A stretch of DNA of 64,000 nucleotides from Serratia surfactantfaciens (GTDB taxonomy: Bacteria > Pseudomonadota > Gammaproteobacteria > Enterobacterales > Enterobacteriaceae): contig NZ_CP016948.1 in NCBI RefSeq assembly GCF_001642805.2, positions 3,224,001 through 3,288,000 of the forward strand, given 5' to 3'. The translations under genes and the position numbers were made by a program. This document shows, one piece after another, positions 37,274 through 49,780 of this stretch. The stretch's first letter is position 1, and each line of letters opens with the position of its first letter. The notes under the pieces are model-generated. The model was not told where the DNA came from and ran no database searches. It saw only the letters and a list, made by a program, of their open reading frames with translations.

Positions 37274-38207
37274 CGAAGGCCCCCAGACGTTTGACGATGG
37301 AAAGGTAGATGGCGATCAGGACGATCGGCACCAGCGTAAAGGCCGCGGCCATCGGCATATTGCCGATCGCGCCCTGCTGGGCGTACACCATGCTGCCGAT
37401 GAAATAGCCCGGCGGCCCCACCAGCTGCGGCACGATAAAGTCGCCCAGCGTCAGCGAGAAGGTGAAGATCGACCCGGCGGCGATGCCCGGTACCGCCAGC
37501 GGCAAAATGACGTGACGGAAGGTCTGTGCCGGCCGGGCGCCCAAATCCGCCGAGGCATGCAGCAGCGAGGGCGGCAGGCGCTCCAGCGCCGCCTGGATCG
37601 GCAGGATCATGAACGGCAGCCAGATATAGACGAACACCAGAAAACGCCCCAGGCCCGAGGTCGACAGCGTGTTGCCGCCGACGCCGGGCACCGTCAGCAG
37701 CGAAGCCAACAGCGGCTCCAGCCCCAGGTGCTGCAGGAACCACTGCGCCACGCCGTCTTTCGCCAACAGCAGAGTCCAGGCATAGGCTTTGACGATATAG
37801 CTGGCCCACATCGGCATCATCACCGCGATGTAAAAGAACGCTTTGACGCGGCCGCTGGTGTAGCGCGCCATGTAATAGGCGATCGGGAACGCCAGTGCCG
37901 CGCTGGCCAGCGACACCAGCACCGCCATGGTCAGCGTGCGCAGGATGATGTCGTAGTTGGCCGGGTTGAACAGCGCCGCCAGGTTGGCGAAAGTCAGATC
38001 CGGCGTCACCGCCATGGTGAAATCGTCGAAGGTGTAAAAACCCTGCCACAGCAGCGTCAGCAGCGAACCGAGGTACACCGCGCCAAACCACAGCAGCGGC
38101 GGCACCAGCAACAGCAGCAGGTACAACGTCGGCCGGCGATAAAGCCAGGTCGACAGCGCGCGCACGCTACCGCCGCGCGCCGAGGGGGAATCGATGCTCA
38201 TGTCCAT
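37263..38207 (-). CDS. ydcU: Polyamine-type ABC transporter permease YdcU
   Basis: A 314-residue PotB-type permease with a long N-terminal cytoplasmic segment, then six predicted membrane helices and an EAA loop ([24 protein letters not shown]). I chose the ATG at 38207, one base after the ydcT stop; a second ATG at 38201 is possible. Longer in-frame extension into ydcT is unlikely to be used. Confidence 0.92.
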   Translation of the reverse strand: MDMSIDSPSARGGSVRALSTWLYRRPTLYLLLLLVPPLLWFGAVYLGSLLTLLWQGFYTFDDFTMAVTPDLTFANLAALFNPANYDIILRTLTMAVLVSLASAALAFPIAYYMARYTSGRVKAFFYIAVMMPMWASYIVKAYAWTLLLAKDGVAQWFLQHLGLEPLLASLLTVPGVGGNTLSTSGLGRFLVFVYIWLPFMILPIQAALERLPPSLLHASADLGARPAQTFRHVILPLAVPGIAAGSIFTFSLTLGDFIVPQLVGPPGYFIGSMVYAQQGAIGNMPMAAAFTLVPIVLIAIYLSIVKRLGAFDAL

Positions 38208-38208
38208 C

Positions 38209-39237
38209 TCACCTCTCCTCCAGCAGCGGCACCATCGCCGCGCGCGGCCAGCAGGCGACAATCGGCTGGCCGATCTGCCGCTGTTGCCCTGCGGCGATCC
38301 ACTGCGGATTGGCCTGGCTGACCAGCAGCTTTTCGCCGCCGTTCAGCGCGATCTCATACCGCGTGGCCGCGCCCTGGTAATGGATTTCCTGCAGCGTGCC
38401 CTGCACCTGGATCTCGTCCTGCGCCGCGCCGCCTTGCTCCAGCAGGCGGATATGTTCCGGCCGGATCGAGAAGGTCCGGCTTTCGCCGAGCAGACGCTGC
38501 GCCAGCTCGCTGCGCACCACGTTGGAGGTGCCGACGAACTCGGCAACGAACGGCGTCTTCGGCCGCATGTAAAGCTCGCGCGGCGTATCCACCTGTTCGA
38601 TGCGGCCGTTATTGAACACCGCCACCCGATCGGACATCGACAGCGCTTCGCTTTGATCGTGGGTGACGAAGATAAAGGTGATGCCCAGCTGGCGCTGCAG
38701 CTTCTTCAGCTCGCCCTGCATCTGCTCGCGCAGCTTGAGATCCAGCGCGCCGAGCGGTTCGTCCAGCAGCAGCACCCGCGGCCGATTGACCAGCGCGCGC
38801 GCCAACGCCACGCGCTGCCGCTGGCCGCCCGACAGGTGCGCCGGCTTGCGTTCGGCGACGAAACCGAGCGCCACGCTCTCCAGCGCCTCTTGCGCCCGCG
38901 CCAGCCGCTCGCGTTTGGCGACGCCCTTCACCATCAGGCCGTAGGCGACGTTTTCCAGCACCGACATGTGCGGGAACAGCGCATAATCCTGAAACACGGT
39001 GTTCACGTCGCGCTGGTACGGCGGCAGGTTGGCAGCTTCCTGGCCGTGGATACGAATCGAGCCGGAAGTGAGCTGTTCAAAGCCGGCGATCAGGCGCAGG
39101 CAGGTGGTTTTGCCCGAACCGGACGGCCCGAGCATGGAGAAGAATTCCCCGTCCTGAATGTCGATGGATACCCGATCCACGGCGCGAACATCGCCGAAAG
39201 TCCGCGAAACATCGATGAATTGCACGGCAATGGTCAT
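38209..39237 (-). CDS. ydcT: Polyamine-type ABC transporter ATPase YdcT
   Basis: A 342-residue PotA-type ATPase: Walker A GPSGSGKT, Q-loop NTVFQDYALFPHM, signature LSGGQRQRVALARAL, Walker B RVLLLDEPLGALD, H-loop FVTHDQSEALS, and a C-terminal TOBE domain (FSIRPEHIRL). It forms the import complex with YdcS, YdcU and YdcV. Confidence 0.94.
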   Translation of the reverse strand: MTIAVQFIDVSRTFGDVRAVDRVSIDIQDGEFFSMLGPSGSGKTTCLRLIAGFEQLTSGSIRIHGQEAANLPPYQRDVNTVFQDYALFPHMSVLENVAYGLMVKGVAKRERLARAQEALESVALGFVAERKPAHLSGGQRQRVALARALVNRPRVLLLDEPLGALDLKLREQMQGELKKLQRQLGITFIFVTHDQSEALSMSDRVAVFNNGRIEQVDTPRELYMRPKTPFVAEFVGTSNVVRSELAQRLLGESRTFSIRPEHIRLLEQGGAAQDEIQVQGTLQEIHYQGAATRYEIALNGGEKLLVSQANPQWIAAGQQRQIGQPIVACWPRAAMVPLLEER

Positions 39238-39264
39238 TTTCTGTGCTCCATACTGATGTAAATC

Positions 39265-39284
39265 GGGCGCAGCGGGCTGCGCCC
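39265..39284 (-). other. Hairpin in the ydcS-ydcT gap
   Basis: GGGCGCAG-CGGG-CTGCGCCC is a perfect 8-bp stem 6 bp after the ydcS stop, with no T run. Hairpins behind the binding-protein gene are common in ABC operons, where they protect or attenuate so the binding protein is made in excess. Confidence 0.5.
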
Positions 39285-39290
39285 CGCGGC

Positions 39291-40445
39291 TTAGCGGCCG
39301 CCCATGATGGCGATGTAATCCTGGGTCCAGCGGCTGTACGGCACGAACTTGCCGCCCTGCGCCTGCGGCGTTTTCCAGAAGGCGATTTTGTCGAACTGGT
39401 TAAAGCCGTTGGTTTCGCAGCCCTTCTCACCCAGCAGCGCGCTGGCCTTGCAGCCCGCCGGCGAAGCCGGCACCGAACCGAACCAGGCCGCCACGTCGCC
39501 CTGCACCTTCGGCTCCAGAGACCAGTTCATCCACTGGTAGGCGCAACTCGGGTGTTTGGCGTCGGCATGCAGCATGGTGGTGTCCGCCCAGCCGGTCACG
39601 CCCTCTTTCGGGAACACGGTGGCGATCGGCTGCCCTTCGCCCTTCAGGGCGTTGGCCTGATACGGCCAGGCGCTGGAGGCCACCACGCCTTCGTTTTTAA
39701 AGTCGCTCATCTGCACCGAGGTATCGTGCCAGTAGCGGTGGATCAGCGCGTGCTGGCTACGCAGCAGTTTCAGCGCCGCCTGGTACTGCTCTTCGTTGAG
39801 CTGGTAAGGATCGCTGATGCCGAGCTGCGGCTGGGTGGCCTTCAGGAACAGCGCCGCGTCGGCGATGTAGATCGGGCCGTCGTAAGCCTGCACCCGCCCC
39901 TGGTTGCTCTTGCCGTCCGGCAGGTTCTGCTGCTGGAAGATCACCGCCCAGCTGTCCGGCGGCGTCGGGAAGGTTTTGGTGTTGTAAATCAGCAGGTTCG
40001 GCCCCCACTGGTACGGCGTGCCGTAGGTTTTGCCGTCCACGGTGTACCAGGCGCCGTTCAGCAAGCGCGGATCGATGTTCTTCCAGTTCGGGATCAGCGC
40101 GGTGTTGATCGGCTGCACCCGCTTGCCGAAGATCAGACGCAGCGAGGCGTCGCCGGAGGCGGTCACCAGATCGTAGCCGCCCTTGGCCATCAGGCTGACC
40201 ATTTCATCGGAGGTGGCGGCGGTCTTCACGTTCACCGCGCAGCCGGTTTGCTTTTCAAACTGGGTGACCCAGTCGTAGTTTTTATCCGACTGGCCACGTT
40301 CGATGTAGCCGGGCCAGGCGATGATATCCAGCCGGCCTTCGCCTTTGCCCAGCGACTGCGGCAGATCGGCCGCCTGGGCCAGGCCGCACAGCACGGTGAG
40401 GCAGAGCGCGGAGACGGTGGTGGTGACTGCGGTAGTTTTTCCCAT
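39291..40445 (-). CDS. ydcS: ABC transporter periplasmic binding protein YdcS
   Basis: A 384-residue binding protein with a signal peptide (about 1-25, ending LAQA before ADLPQ). The mature sequence is very close to E. coli YdcS: RLDIIAWPGYIERGQ, TAATSDEMVSLMAKGGYDLV and VPYSRWTQDYIAIMGGR at the C-terminus. It captures the substrate, presumably putrescine or another polyamine, for YdcTUV. E. coli YdcS is also reported to have polyhydroxybutyrate synthase activity. Confidence 0.94.
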   Translation of the reverse strand: MGKTTAVTTTVSALCLTVLCGLAQAADLPQSLGKGEGRLDIIAWPGYIERGQSDKNYDWVTQFEKQTGCAVNVKTAATSDEMVSLMAKGGYDLVTASGDASLRLIFGKRVQPINTALIPNWKNIDPRLLNGAWYTVDGKTYGTPYQWGPNLLIYNTKTFPTPPDSWAVIFQQQNLPDGKSNQGRVQAYDGPIYIADAALFLKATQPQLGISDPYQLNEEQYQAALKLLRSQHALIHRYWHDTSVQMSDFKNEGVVASSAWPYQANALKGEGQPIATVFPKEGVTGWADTTMLHADAKHPSCAYQWMNWSLEPKVQGDVAAWFGSVPASPAGCKASALLGEKGCETNGFNQFDKIAFWKTPQAQGGKFVPYSRWTQDYIAIMGGR

Positions 40446-40475
40446 CGTAATTACCCCTGTGTTGCTTATCGGTGT

Positions 40476-40496
40476 GCGGCAGGGAACGGCTGCCGC
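40476..40496 (-). other. Hairpin between the upstream aldehyde dehydrogenase gene and ydcS
   Basis: GCGGCAG/CTGCCGC forms a perfect 7-bp stem with a 7-base loop in the 72-bp gap. No T run follows on the minus strand. It could moderate read-through from the dehydrogenase gene into ydcS. Confidence 0.4.
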
Positions 40497-40517
40497 CTGA
40501 TTTTCTTGATATAACCG

Positions 40518-41981
40518 TTAGAAGCTGGCTTTGAACTTCGCCATAACGTGCCTGACAACGCTGTAATCCTGCAGCGAATCGCTGGACAGATCCTTGCCGT
40601 AGCCGGAGCGTTTCAGGCCGCCGTGCGGCATCTCGCTCGCCAAGGTGAAATGGGTATTGATCCAGGTGCTGCCGTACTGCAGATGGGCGGCGATGTGCAG
40701 CGCCCTGTCGATATTTTGCGTCCACACCGACGAAGCCAGCCCGTATTCCGAGTCGTTGGCCCACTCGACCGCCTGCTCCAGGTGCTCGAAGCGCGTGACG
40801 CTGACCACCGGGCCGAACACCTCGCGCTGCACGATTTCGTCGCTTTGCAGGCAGCCCGCCAGCAGGGTCGGCTGGTAATAGAACCCCGGCCCGGAGTGGG
40901 CCGCGGCACCGGTGATCAATTCGATATGCGGTTGGCTGAGCGCCCGCTCGACGAAGCTGGCGACGCGATCGCGCTGGCGGCTACTTATCAACGGGCCGAT
41001 CTCGTTGTCCTGATCGCGCTTGCGGGCGAAGCGCAGGCTGGCGACCGCCTCGCCCAGCGCGTCCACCAGTTTGGGATAGATGCCGGCCTGCGCGTAGATG
41101 CGGCAGGCGGCGGTGCAGTCCTGGCCGGCGTTGTAATAGCCGTAGGTGCGAATGCCGTTGACCACTTCGTCGAGATCGGCGTCGTCGCAGACGATCACCG
41201 GCGCCTTGCCCCCCAGTTCCAGGTGGGTGCGCTTGACGCTTTTGGCCGCCGCCTGAAGAATTTTTTGCCCGGTGACGATATCGCCGGTGACCGACACCAG
41301 CCGCACCTGCGGGTGCCCTACCAGTTGGCTGCCGACCCCTTCACCGCCGCCGTAGACAATGTTCAGCACGCCCGGCGGCAGGATCTCCTGCAGCGCCGGC
41401 ACCAGCGCCAGAATGGTCAGCGGCGTATGTTCGGAGGGTTTAAACACCACGGTATTGCCCGCCGCCAACGCCGGCGCGATCTTCCACGCCGCCATCATCA
41501 GCGGATAGTTCCAGGGGGCGATCGAGGCCACCACGCCGACCGGATCGCGGCGGATCATCGAGGTGTGTCCCGGCACATACTCGCCGGCCAGCTGCCCTTG
41601 CTGCGTGCGGACCGCGCCGGCGAAGAAGCGGAACACGTCGACCGCCGCCGGCAGATCGTCATTGAGCGCCTGATGCAGCGGCTTGCCGCAGTTGAGGGCT
41701 TCCAGCTGCGCCAGCTGCGGCGCCTGCCGCTCGATGGCGTCGGCGATGCGCAGCAATAAGGCGGCGCGCTGGCCTGGCGTGGTGCGCGACCAGTGGCCGA
41801 ACGCCTGCTGCGCGGCTTTCACCGCGCTGCCGACCTGCGCCGCAGAGGCTTCGGTCAGGGCGATCAGCGTCTCGCCGTTGGCCGGATTGACAATGCACTC
41901 CTGCTGGCCTTCGCCGTCGACAAGCTGACCGTTAATGAACTGCTGACAGGACAAACCTGAGAGAACCTGCACATCTGCCAT
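40518..41981 (-). CDS. Second PatD-like aminoaldehyde dehydrogenase
   Basis: A 487-residue NAD-dependent aldehyde dehydrogenase similar along its length to PatD at 35007-36431 (shared [19 protein letters not shown], [14 protein letters not shown] and [18 protein letters not shown] segments). The catalytic Cys and Glu ([10 protein letters not shown]) are intact. It is placed first in the ydc group, right after the LysR gene. Since spermidine cleavage can give different aminoaldehydes, this copy could prefer 3-aminopropanal or act under different control; this is inference. E. coli has no equivalent at its ydcS locus. Confidence 0.85.
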   Translation of the reverse strand: MADVQVLSGLSCQQFINGQLVDGEGQQECIVNPANGETLIALTEASAAQVGSAVKAAQQAFGHWSRTTPGQRAALLLRIADAIERQAPQLAQLEALNCGKPLHQALNDDLPAAVDVFRFFAGAVRTQQGQLAGEYVPGHTSMIRRDPVGVVASIAPWNYPLMMAAWKIAPALAAGNTVVFKPSEHTPLTILALVPALQEILPPGVLNIVYGGGEGVGSQLVGHPQVRLVSVTGDIVTGQKILQAAAKSVKRTHLELGGKAPVIVCDDADLDEVVNGIRTYGYYNAGQDCTAACRIYAQAGIYPKLVDALGEAVASLRFARKRDQDNEIGPLISSRQRDRVASFVERALSQPHIELITGAAAHSGPGFYYQPTLLAGCLQSDEIVQREVFGPVVSVTRFEHLEQAVEWANDSEYGLASSVWTQNIDRALHIAAHLQYGSTWINTHFTLASEMPHGGLKRSGYGKDLSSDSLQDYSVVRHVMAKFKASF

Positions 41982-42096
41982 CGCCTGACGCCCCTAAGTG
42001 ACAAAAACGTTAACCAAATGTGAATAAGTTAGTTTTAATCAGCCTAAGCGAGCCTCTGGCGGGCAACAAATTCTAAATACTGAACGCCGCGTTCGA

Positions 42097-43020
42097 TTAA
42101 ATCGAATGCTTAAGCCCAGCGGCGTGTTTGCTGCCGTTCTCGCGCGCAATGGTCAGGAACGGCGTCACCAGCTCCGGCCGCGCGCTGCCGCGCCGCCACG
42201 CCAGCCCGATATCCAGCGGCTCCAGCAGATCGTCCAGCTTGCGCGCCTCGATCATGTTGCCCTCGAGCGACCAGGCGCGGTACGCCATGTCCGGCAGGAT
42301 AGACACCCCCATCCCCGCCGCCACCAGGCTACGCACCGCCTCGGTCGAGGCGGTTTTCATGGCGATCTCCGGCTTCAACCCGGCGCGCGACCAGATGCGC
42401 CGCGCGTGCACGTCCATTTCATCAGCGTTGAGCTGGATCAGCGGCTGTTTGGCCACGTCCGCCAGGCTGATGCTCTCGTGATCCAGCAGCGGGTGCAACG
42501 GCGGCAGCCACAGGCGATACGGCGAGTGCATCAGCACCTCGGTCTGCAGCGCATCGCGGTCTTCGATGTTCGACAGGATCAGCACGCCGATGTCGATCTC
42601 GCCGCTGACCAGCAGATGCTCGATATACGGGCGCTCGTCTTCAACCACCTGCACGGTGACGTTGGGATAGGCCGATTTAAAGCGCGTGAGCAGTTCCACC
42701 AGGAAGTAACCGGCCACCAGGCTGGTGACGCCGACGGTCAGCTTGCCGGTCAGGCTCTCGGTGCCGATCTGCAGGCTGCGCTTGGCGTTGTCCACCGTCG
42801 CCAGGATCAGATACGACTGGCGCAAGAACTGGTGCCCCTGATGGGTCAGCGTCATGCCCTTGGCGTGGCGATCGAACAGCCGCACGCCGATCTCGGTTTC
42901 CAGCTGCTGGATCGCCAGCGTCAGTGAAGACTGGGAGACAAACACCGCCTGGGCGCCGGCGGAGATCGACCCGGTTTCCGCCACGGCGATGAAGTGGCGG
43001 ATTTGGCGTAACGTCATCAT
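42097..43020 (-). CDS. LysR-family transcriptional regulator
   Basis: A 307-residue LTTR with the N-terminal HTH (LRQIRHFIAVAETGSISAGAQAVFVSQSSLTLAIQQLE, written here in two parts: LRQIRHFIAVAETGSISAG then AQAVFVSQSSLTLAI) and a C-terminal effector domain (LTVGVTSLVAGYFLVELL). It is on the same strand and 115 bp upstream of the second aldehyde dehydrogenase gene, so it probably regulates the polyamine block; E. coli uses the MocR-type YdcR at its ydcS locus instead. Two adjacent ATGs (43020 and 43017) are equally possible starts. Effector unknown. Confidence 0.85.
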   Translation of the reverse strand: MMTLRQIRHFIAVAETGSISAGAQAVFVSQSSLTLAIQQLETEIGVRLFDRHAKGMTLTHQGHQFLRQSYLILATVDNAKRSLQIGTESLTGKLTVGVTSLVAGYFLVELLTRFKSAYPNVTVQVVEDERPYIEHLLVSGEIDIGVLILSNIEDRDALQTEVLMHSPYRLWLPPLHPLLDHESISLADVAKQPLIQLNADEMDVHARRIWSRAGLKPEIAMKTASTEAVRSLVAAGMGVSILPDMAYRAWSLEGNMIEARKLDDLLEPLDIGLAWRRGSARPELVTPFLTIARENGSKHAAGLKHSI

Positions 43021-43191
43021 GGGGGTGATTCCTCAAGCAAAAACATTGCGTTGAGTGTAGACGCCGGCCATGAAGCGATCGGGAAAAGTATCAAAAACGC
43101 GATAGCGTTCGCTTTTTTAGAATGCCAACAGGCAAAAATGGGGGAAACAATGAGGCGAAGAAGTGCGATGTGCGGGGAACAGAAATGACAA

Positions 43192-43211
43192 GGGCGCAGC
43201 ATGCTGCGCCC
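43192..43211 (-). terminator. Palindrome after glnB
   Basis: A 20-bp perfect palindrome with half GGGCGCAGCA, 25 bp after the glnB stop. On the minus strand it is followed by TTGTCATTTC, a weak T tail. It likely ends the nadE-glnB transcript. Confidence 0.65.
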
Positions 43212-43236
43212 TGATGGCCGAGGACCCTTGCGAGGA

Positions 43237-45209
<1,973 letters not shown>

Positions 45210-45339
45210 TTGTGTACGATCCCGCTTAATACGTTCCATGGTGCTCTACGCCGGGACATGCCGCGGCAAAGAGAACGGAGTGTAAATCATTCCGCCGGAT
45301 TTGTTGAGAACCTGCATGGCAGGCACCGGCGGAACACTG

Positions 45340-46673
<1,334 letters not shown>

Positions 46674-46677
<4 letters not shown>

Positions 46678-47546
46678 TGCGCGTGGGACTCCTTATTGGC
46701 GGGGTGCGGCGTATAGGTGTCTTCCGGTTCAACCGGCAGCGCGGTGCCCTTTTCCGGTTCGTCCTGCGACTCGGCGCCTTTGGCGGCCGCGCCATTTTTA
46801 CCGGCGGCCTCGCCCTTTTGCGAGCCTGCACCATTTTCCGGGATTTCGCCTTGCAGCTGCTTGCGTGACGAGAGCTGGCGCTCGATGTCGGTCAGGTTTT
46901 CCAGCTTACGCGAGGTGTCCTGCAGCTGCGCTTGCAAGCGCGCCTGGTTCTGACGCAGCGAATCGATCTGGCTGTCGCTGCTTTCCTGCAGATGCTGATA
47001 GCGCGCTTTTTCATCGAACAGCGTGATCTGCAGCATTTGCTGCTGGCGCCACAGCTGCGTCAGCGGACGCAGCGAACCGGGGAATTCCATGCGGTAGCTA
47101 TTGATCCGATCGATTATCTGGCGGCGTTCGCCGGAGGTCGGCTGTGCGCTTCCCAGCAGGATGCTCTGCTTGAAAACGCCGGACCAGCTGTCGCCAGGCA
47201 CCGTTTTCGCCAGCGCGCGCGCCTGAGTCGAGCCGATGCGATCGGCGCAGTCCATCGCGCGCAGCCAGTAGAGCGAGTTATCCAACGCGTCCTTATCGTC
47301 CAATTGCCACAGGGTATCGCAGGCCGCAGTACGGTAATCGATCACCTTGGTATCCGGGATCGCCTCTTGCTGCTGAGGATTCAGGCCGCCGCTGACGGCG
47401 CGATCGACACAGCCCGCCAGCAACAGCGGCATAAAGAAAACGGCGCCCAACCAGCTGATCGGGCGTTTGCCGAGCGGCGCTCTGTGCGTGGCACGCGGTG
47501 AACGTTCGGTCTGTGAAAGACGAAGGCGTTTAGACCATGTGTACAT
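46674..47546 (-). CDS. qseG: Outer membrane lipoprotein QseG (YfhG)
   Basis: A 290-residue lipoprotein encoded between the glrK and glrR genes. Lipobox LLAGC places the modified cysteine at residue 46, an unusually long signal region; no better internal start is visible. Conserved blocks are YWLRAMDCADRI and LQESSDSQIDSLRQNQARLQ, the latter a likely coiled coil. The C-terminal ~70 residues are Glu/Pro-rich and variable. QseG is reported to interact with the kinase QseE/GlrK. It begins 3 bp after the glrK stop. Confidence 0.92.
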
Positions 47547-47549
47547 TAT

Positions 47550-48986
47550 TTATTCATTCTCGGCGGTTAACGGCAGTTCAATGCGGAAGCAGACGTCTGC
47601 ACCGGCGACCGTCGCCAGTTGCAGCTCACCGCGCATGCGACGGATACAGTCCTGAGCGATGCTCAACCCCAGTCCGCTTCCTTTTACCGCCCCTTTTCGC
47701 TGGTGACTACCCTGGAAAAAAGGCTCGAAAATCATGGCTCTTTCAGCCTCGGGGATCGGCGTGCCGGTATTGGCGACGTCGATTTGCACCCGTTGTCCAA
47801 CCTGACGGCTGCGGATCCAAATGTTACCGGATTCCTTGCCGTAGTGCACCGCATTGGAGTAGAGATTATCCAGCACGCGCATTAATAGCGTAGGCTCTGC
47901 CCAGCAGATTTCCGCCTTCAGATCGATATCGGTGGCGATCATTTTCGCCCGTGCCGGCAAACTGTGCGCGGCGACCACCAGATCGACCATGTCGCGCAGC
48001 TCGACGTTCTCGTGTTCCGCCGGGCCGTCGGCCAGTTTGCGGTTGTAATCCAGCAGTTGTTCAATCAGCTGTTGCAGATGACGGCTGCTGTTGTCGAGGA
48101 TCGCCACCACCTCTTTTTGATCGGAGGTCAGCGGCCCCGCCACTTCGTCGGCCAGCAGTTCGGTGCCTTCACGCATGCTGGCCAGCGGCGTTTTCAACTC
48201 GTGCGAGATATGGCGCAAGAACTCGTGGCGCTGCGACTCCAGCCACGCCAACCGTTCGCTCAGCCAGATGATGCGCTGCGCCAGCGAACGCAGCTCGCGC
48301 GGCCCTTTGAACGACGCAGTGCTGCCCAGCGCGCGCCCTTCCCCCAGACGGTTGATCATCCGCTCCACGGCCTTGACCGGCCCGATGATCATGCGGGTGA
48401 ACAGCACCACCAGCAGCACGCTGACCAGGAACAGCAGCAGCGCCTGCCAGCCGAAGAACTGACCGCGCTCGGCGATGGCCTGCTGCAGCTGCTGGCCGCG
48501 TGAAAACACCACCGCGCGCGTGGCCTGCACCATTTCGGCATTGGAGCGCGAGAACGACTCGAGCAGGGCCGAGGCCTCTTGGTCCGGCCCGCTGTTATGG
48601 CATTTGATCGCCGCCAGCTGGGTCAGCAACTGACGCAGCGTTTGGTAATAACGTTCGTCCGGCAGGATCGGCGCGTGGGCGTCCAGCATCTGCGAATACT
48701 GTTTGCGCTGGTTCTGATACAGCTTCTGCAGCGTAGGATCGACCAGCACGCAGTACTGACGATAGCTGCGCTCCATCTCCAGCGCCACGCTGGTCATCGC
48801 CTCGCTGCGCCGCGCGTCCACCAGCGTGGTGCGGTTGATGTCCGCCGCCTGTGCGCTGAGGTGATCCAGGCTTTGATAAGCCTGATAAGCCAACACCAAC
48901 AGCGGTAGCAGCACCAACAGGAACGCCAGCAACACCAGCTGCCGCAGCGAACGGGGGAATAAACGCCATTTTTTCAACGAAATCAT
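47550..48986 (-). CDS. glrK: Sensor histidine kinase GlrK (QseE/YfhK)
   Basis: A 478-residue membrane kinase: N-terminal helix (about 15-37), periplasmic domain with Cys residues, second helix near residue 175-195, HAMP, then HisKA with the phosphorylated His in RHISHELKTPLASM and an HATPase domain (DNLYSNAVHYGKES, GSGLGLSIAQD). It phosphorylates GlrR to control glmY, and so glucosamine-6-phosphate synthase output. First gene of glrK-qseG-glrR. Confidence 0.95.
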   Translation of the reverse strand: MISLKKWRLFPRSLRQLVLLAFLLVLLPLLVLAYQAYQSLDHLSAQAADINRTTLVDARRSEAMTSVALEMERSYRQYCVLVDPTLQKLYQNQRKQYSQMLDAHAPILPDERYYQTLRQLLTQLAAIKCHNSGPDQEASALLESFSRSNAEMVQATRAVVFSRGQQLQQAIAERGQFFGWQALLLFLVSVLLVVLFTRMIIGPVKAVERMINRLGEGRALGSTASFKGPRELRSLAQRIIWLSERLAWLESQRHEFLRHISHELKTPLASMREGTELLADEVAGPLTSDQKEVVAILDNSSRHLQQLIEQLLDYNRKLADGPAEHENVELRDMVDLVVAAHSLPARAKMIATDIDLKAEICWAEPTLLMRVLDNLYSNAVHYGKESGNIWIRSRQVGQRVQIDVANTGTPIPEAERAMIFEPFFQGSHQRKGAVKGSGLGLSIAQDCIRRMRGELQLATVAGADVCFRIELPLTAENE

Positions 48987-49344
48987 CTCATTCTCTCAGC
49001 TCTGTCACGATGCTAACTGACTCGCCGGAAAGAGAAAAGCCCGGCAAGGGAGAATCCTGAACGCGCAAGGAAAAAGCCGCGGGATCGGTGAAGCGTGCGC
49101 AGAAGCGCAGCGCACCGACGACACGCGGCAGCAATACGATAAACGGGAATAAAAGCGATACTGTTTGGACAACGTCTGTGTTCGCGGGCATAGGCGACGA
49201 AACAGGGATAAACGCAGCGTTGAGAATTGACGCCGGGGCAAGAAGTTTGCCCCGCCGCAAGGAAAGTGTGGATGCCCTTGAGTCTCGTCCCCAGGGTGAT
49301 GTAGCGCAGCGGCTGGCATCGAACAGGACGAATAGCATCCGTAA
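48987..49344. other. Intergenic stretch between glmY and glrK
   Basis: About 358 bp with no gene I can support. It holds a hairpin GGGGCAA-GAAGT-TTGCCCC at 49235-49253 without a T run, and pyrimidine-rich sequence on the minus strand close to the glrK start. The glrK promoter must lie here or upstream (read-through from glmY). A minus-strand open frame crosses it and glmY but has no family resemblance. Confidence 0.5.
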
Positions 49345-49554
49345 GTATCCAGGATTGATGAACCCTTCATCACAGTTGGATACAGGCGGTGCCTCACTCC
49401 ACGTGTCGCCCGATGCTTGATAAAGCCGCTTGCACGGTCTGTTATCGGTTTGGTTGGACGATAGGCACCATTTCTTTGGCATCATTCGGAGGCTTATGAG
49501 GTGATTTGCCGTCTAATTACGGCGCCGTCATAAAAAGTTGAATGAGCAACCGCT
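49345..49554 (-). ncRNA. glmY: Small RNA GlmY
   Basis: On the minus strand the transcript would start AGCGGTTGCTCATTCAAC at 49554, like E. coli GlmY (AGTGGCTCATTC). Further matches to GlmY/GlmZ are CCTCATAA..CTCCGAATGA, GGTGCCTATCGTCCA and the distal partner GGAGTGAGGCACC, which pairs back to form the long stem. GlmY sequesters RapZ so that GlmZ can activate glmS translation. Position between purL and glrK, facing glrK, is as in E. coli. The 5' end follows from the sigma54 promoter. The 3' end is uncertain: a nested hairpin at 49345-49383 is my boundary; an end near 49371 would give the 184-nt E. coli length. Confidence 0.85.
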
Positions 49555-49563
49555 GAGAATAAT

Positions 49564-49578
49564 GCACGTTGCATGCCA
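49564..49578 (-). promoter_or_regulatory. Sigma54 promoter of glmY
   Basis: The minus strand reads TGGCATGCAACGTGC, giving the essential GG (-24) and GC (-12) with exactly 10 bases between. Counting 12 bases on reaches about 49552-49554, the start of the GlmY-like sequence. GlrR-dependent sigma54 control of glmY is established in enterobacteria. Confidence 0.88.
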
Positions 49579-49685
49579 ACTTTGCAATAAAAATCATAAC
49601 ATACTGATTTTAATTTAAAATAAATTAACAACGACAAATATTCTCACTCATCAGGCACCGATGGGCGATGAAAAAAACGCCGCGC

Positions 49686-49703
49686 TGTCGCCAAACGCAG
49701 ACA
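49686..49703. promoter_or_regulatory. GlrR box 1 (TGTC-N10-GACA)
   Basis: TGTCGCCAAACGCAGACA fits the GlrR binding pattern described upstream of E. coli glmY. It is centred about 140 bp upstream of the predicted glmY start, a normal distance for an NtrC-type activator. Confidence 0.82.
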
Positions 49704-49733
49704 ACTAAAGCCAAACCCAATTAGCATTAATAA

Positions 49734-49746
49734 AATCAACCAGTTA
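49734..49746. promoter_or_regulatory. IHF site candidate
   Basis: AATCAACCAGTTA is an exact match to the IHF core WATCAANNNNTTR. It lies between GlrR boxes 1 and 2, upstream of the sigma54 promoter. IHF bending assists GlrR at glmY in E. coli. Confidence 0.6.
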
Positions 49747-49748
49747 AA

Positions 49749-49766
49749 TGTCTCCATTTAGCGACA
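49749..49766. promoter_or_regulatory. GlrR box 2 (TGTC-N10-GACA)
   Basis: TGTCTCCATTTAGCGACA has the TGTC-N10-GACA pattern, with a different spacer from boxes 1 and 3. It is 63 bp from box 1, start to start, close to six helical turns. Confidence 0.75.
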
Positions 49767-49780
49767 GGAAAAATAGCCCT

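Noticed and set aside
48988..49485. A 165-codon minus-strand open frame across glmY and the glrK upstream region
   Set aside because: No family resemblance, overlaps the GlmY sRNA, and ends at the glrK start without a convincing ribosome site of its own.
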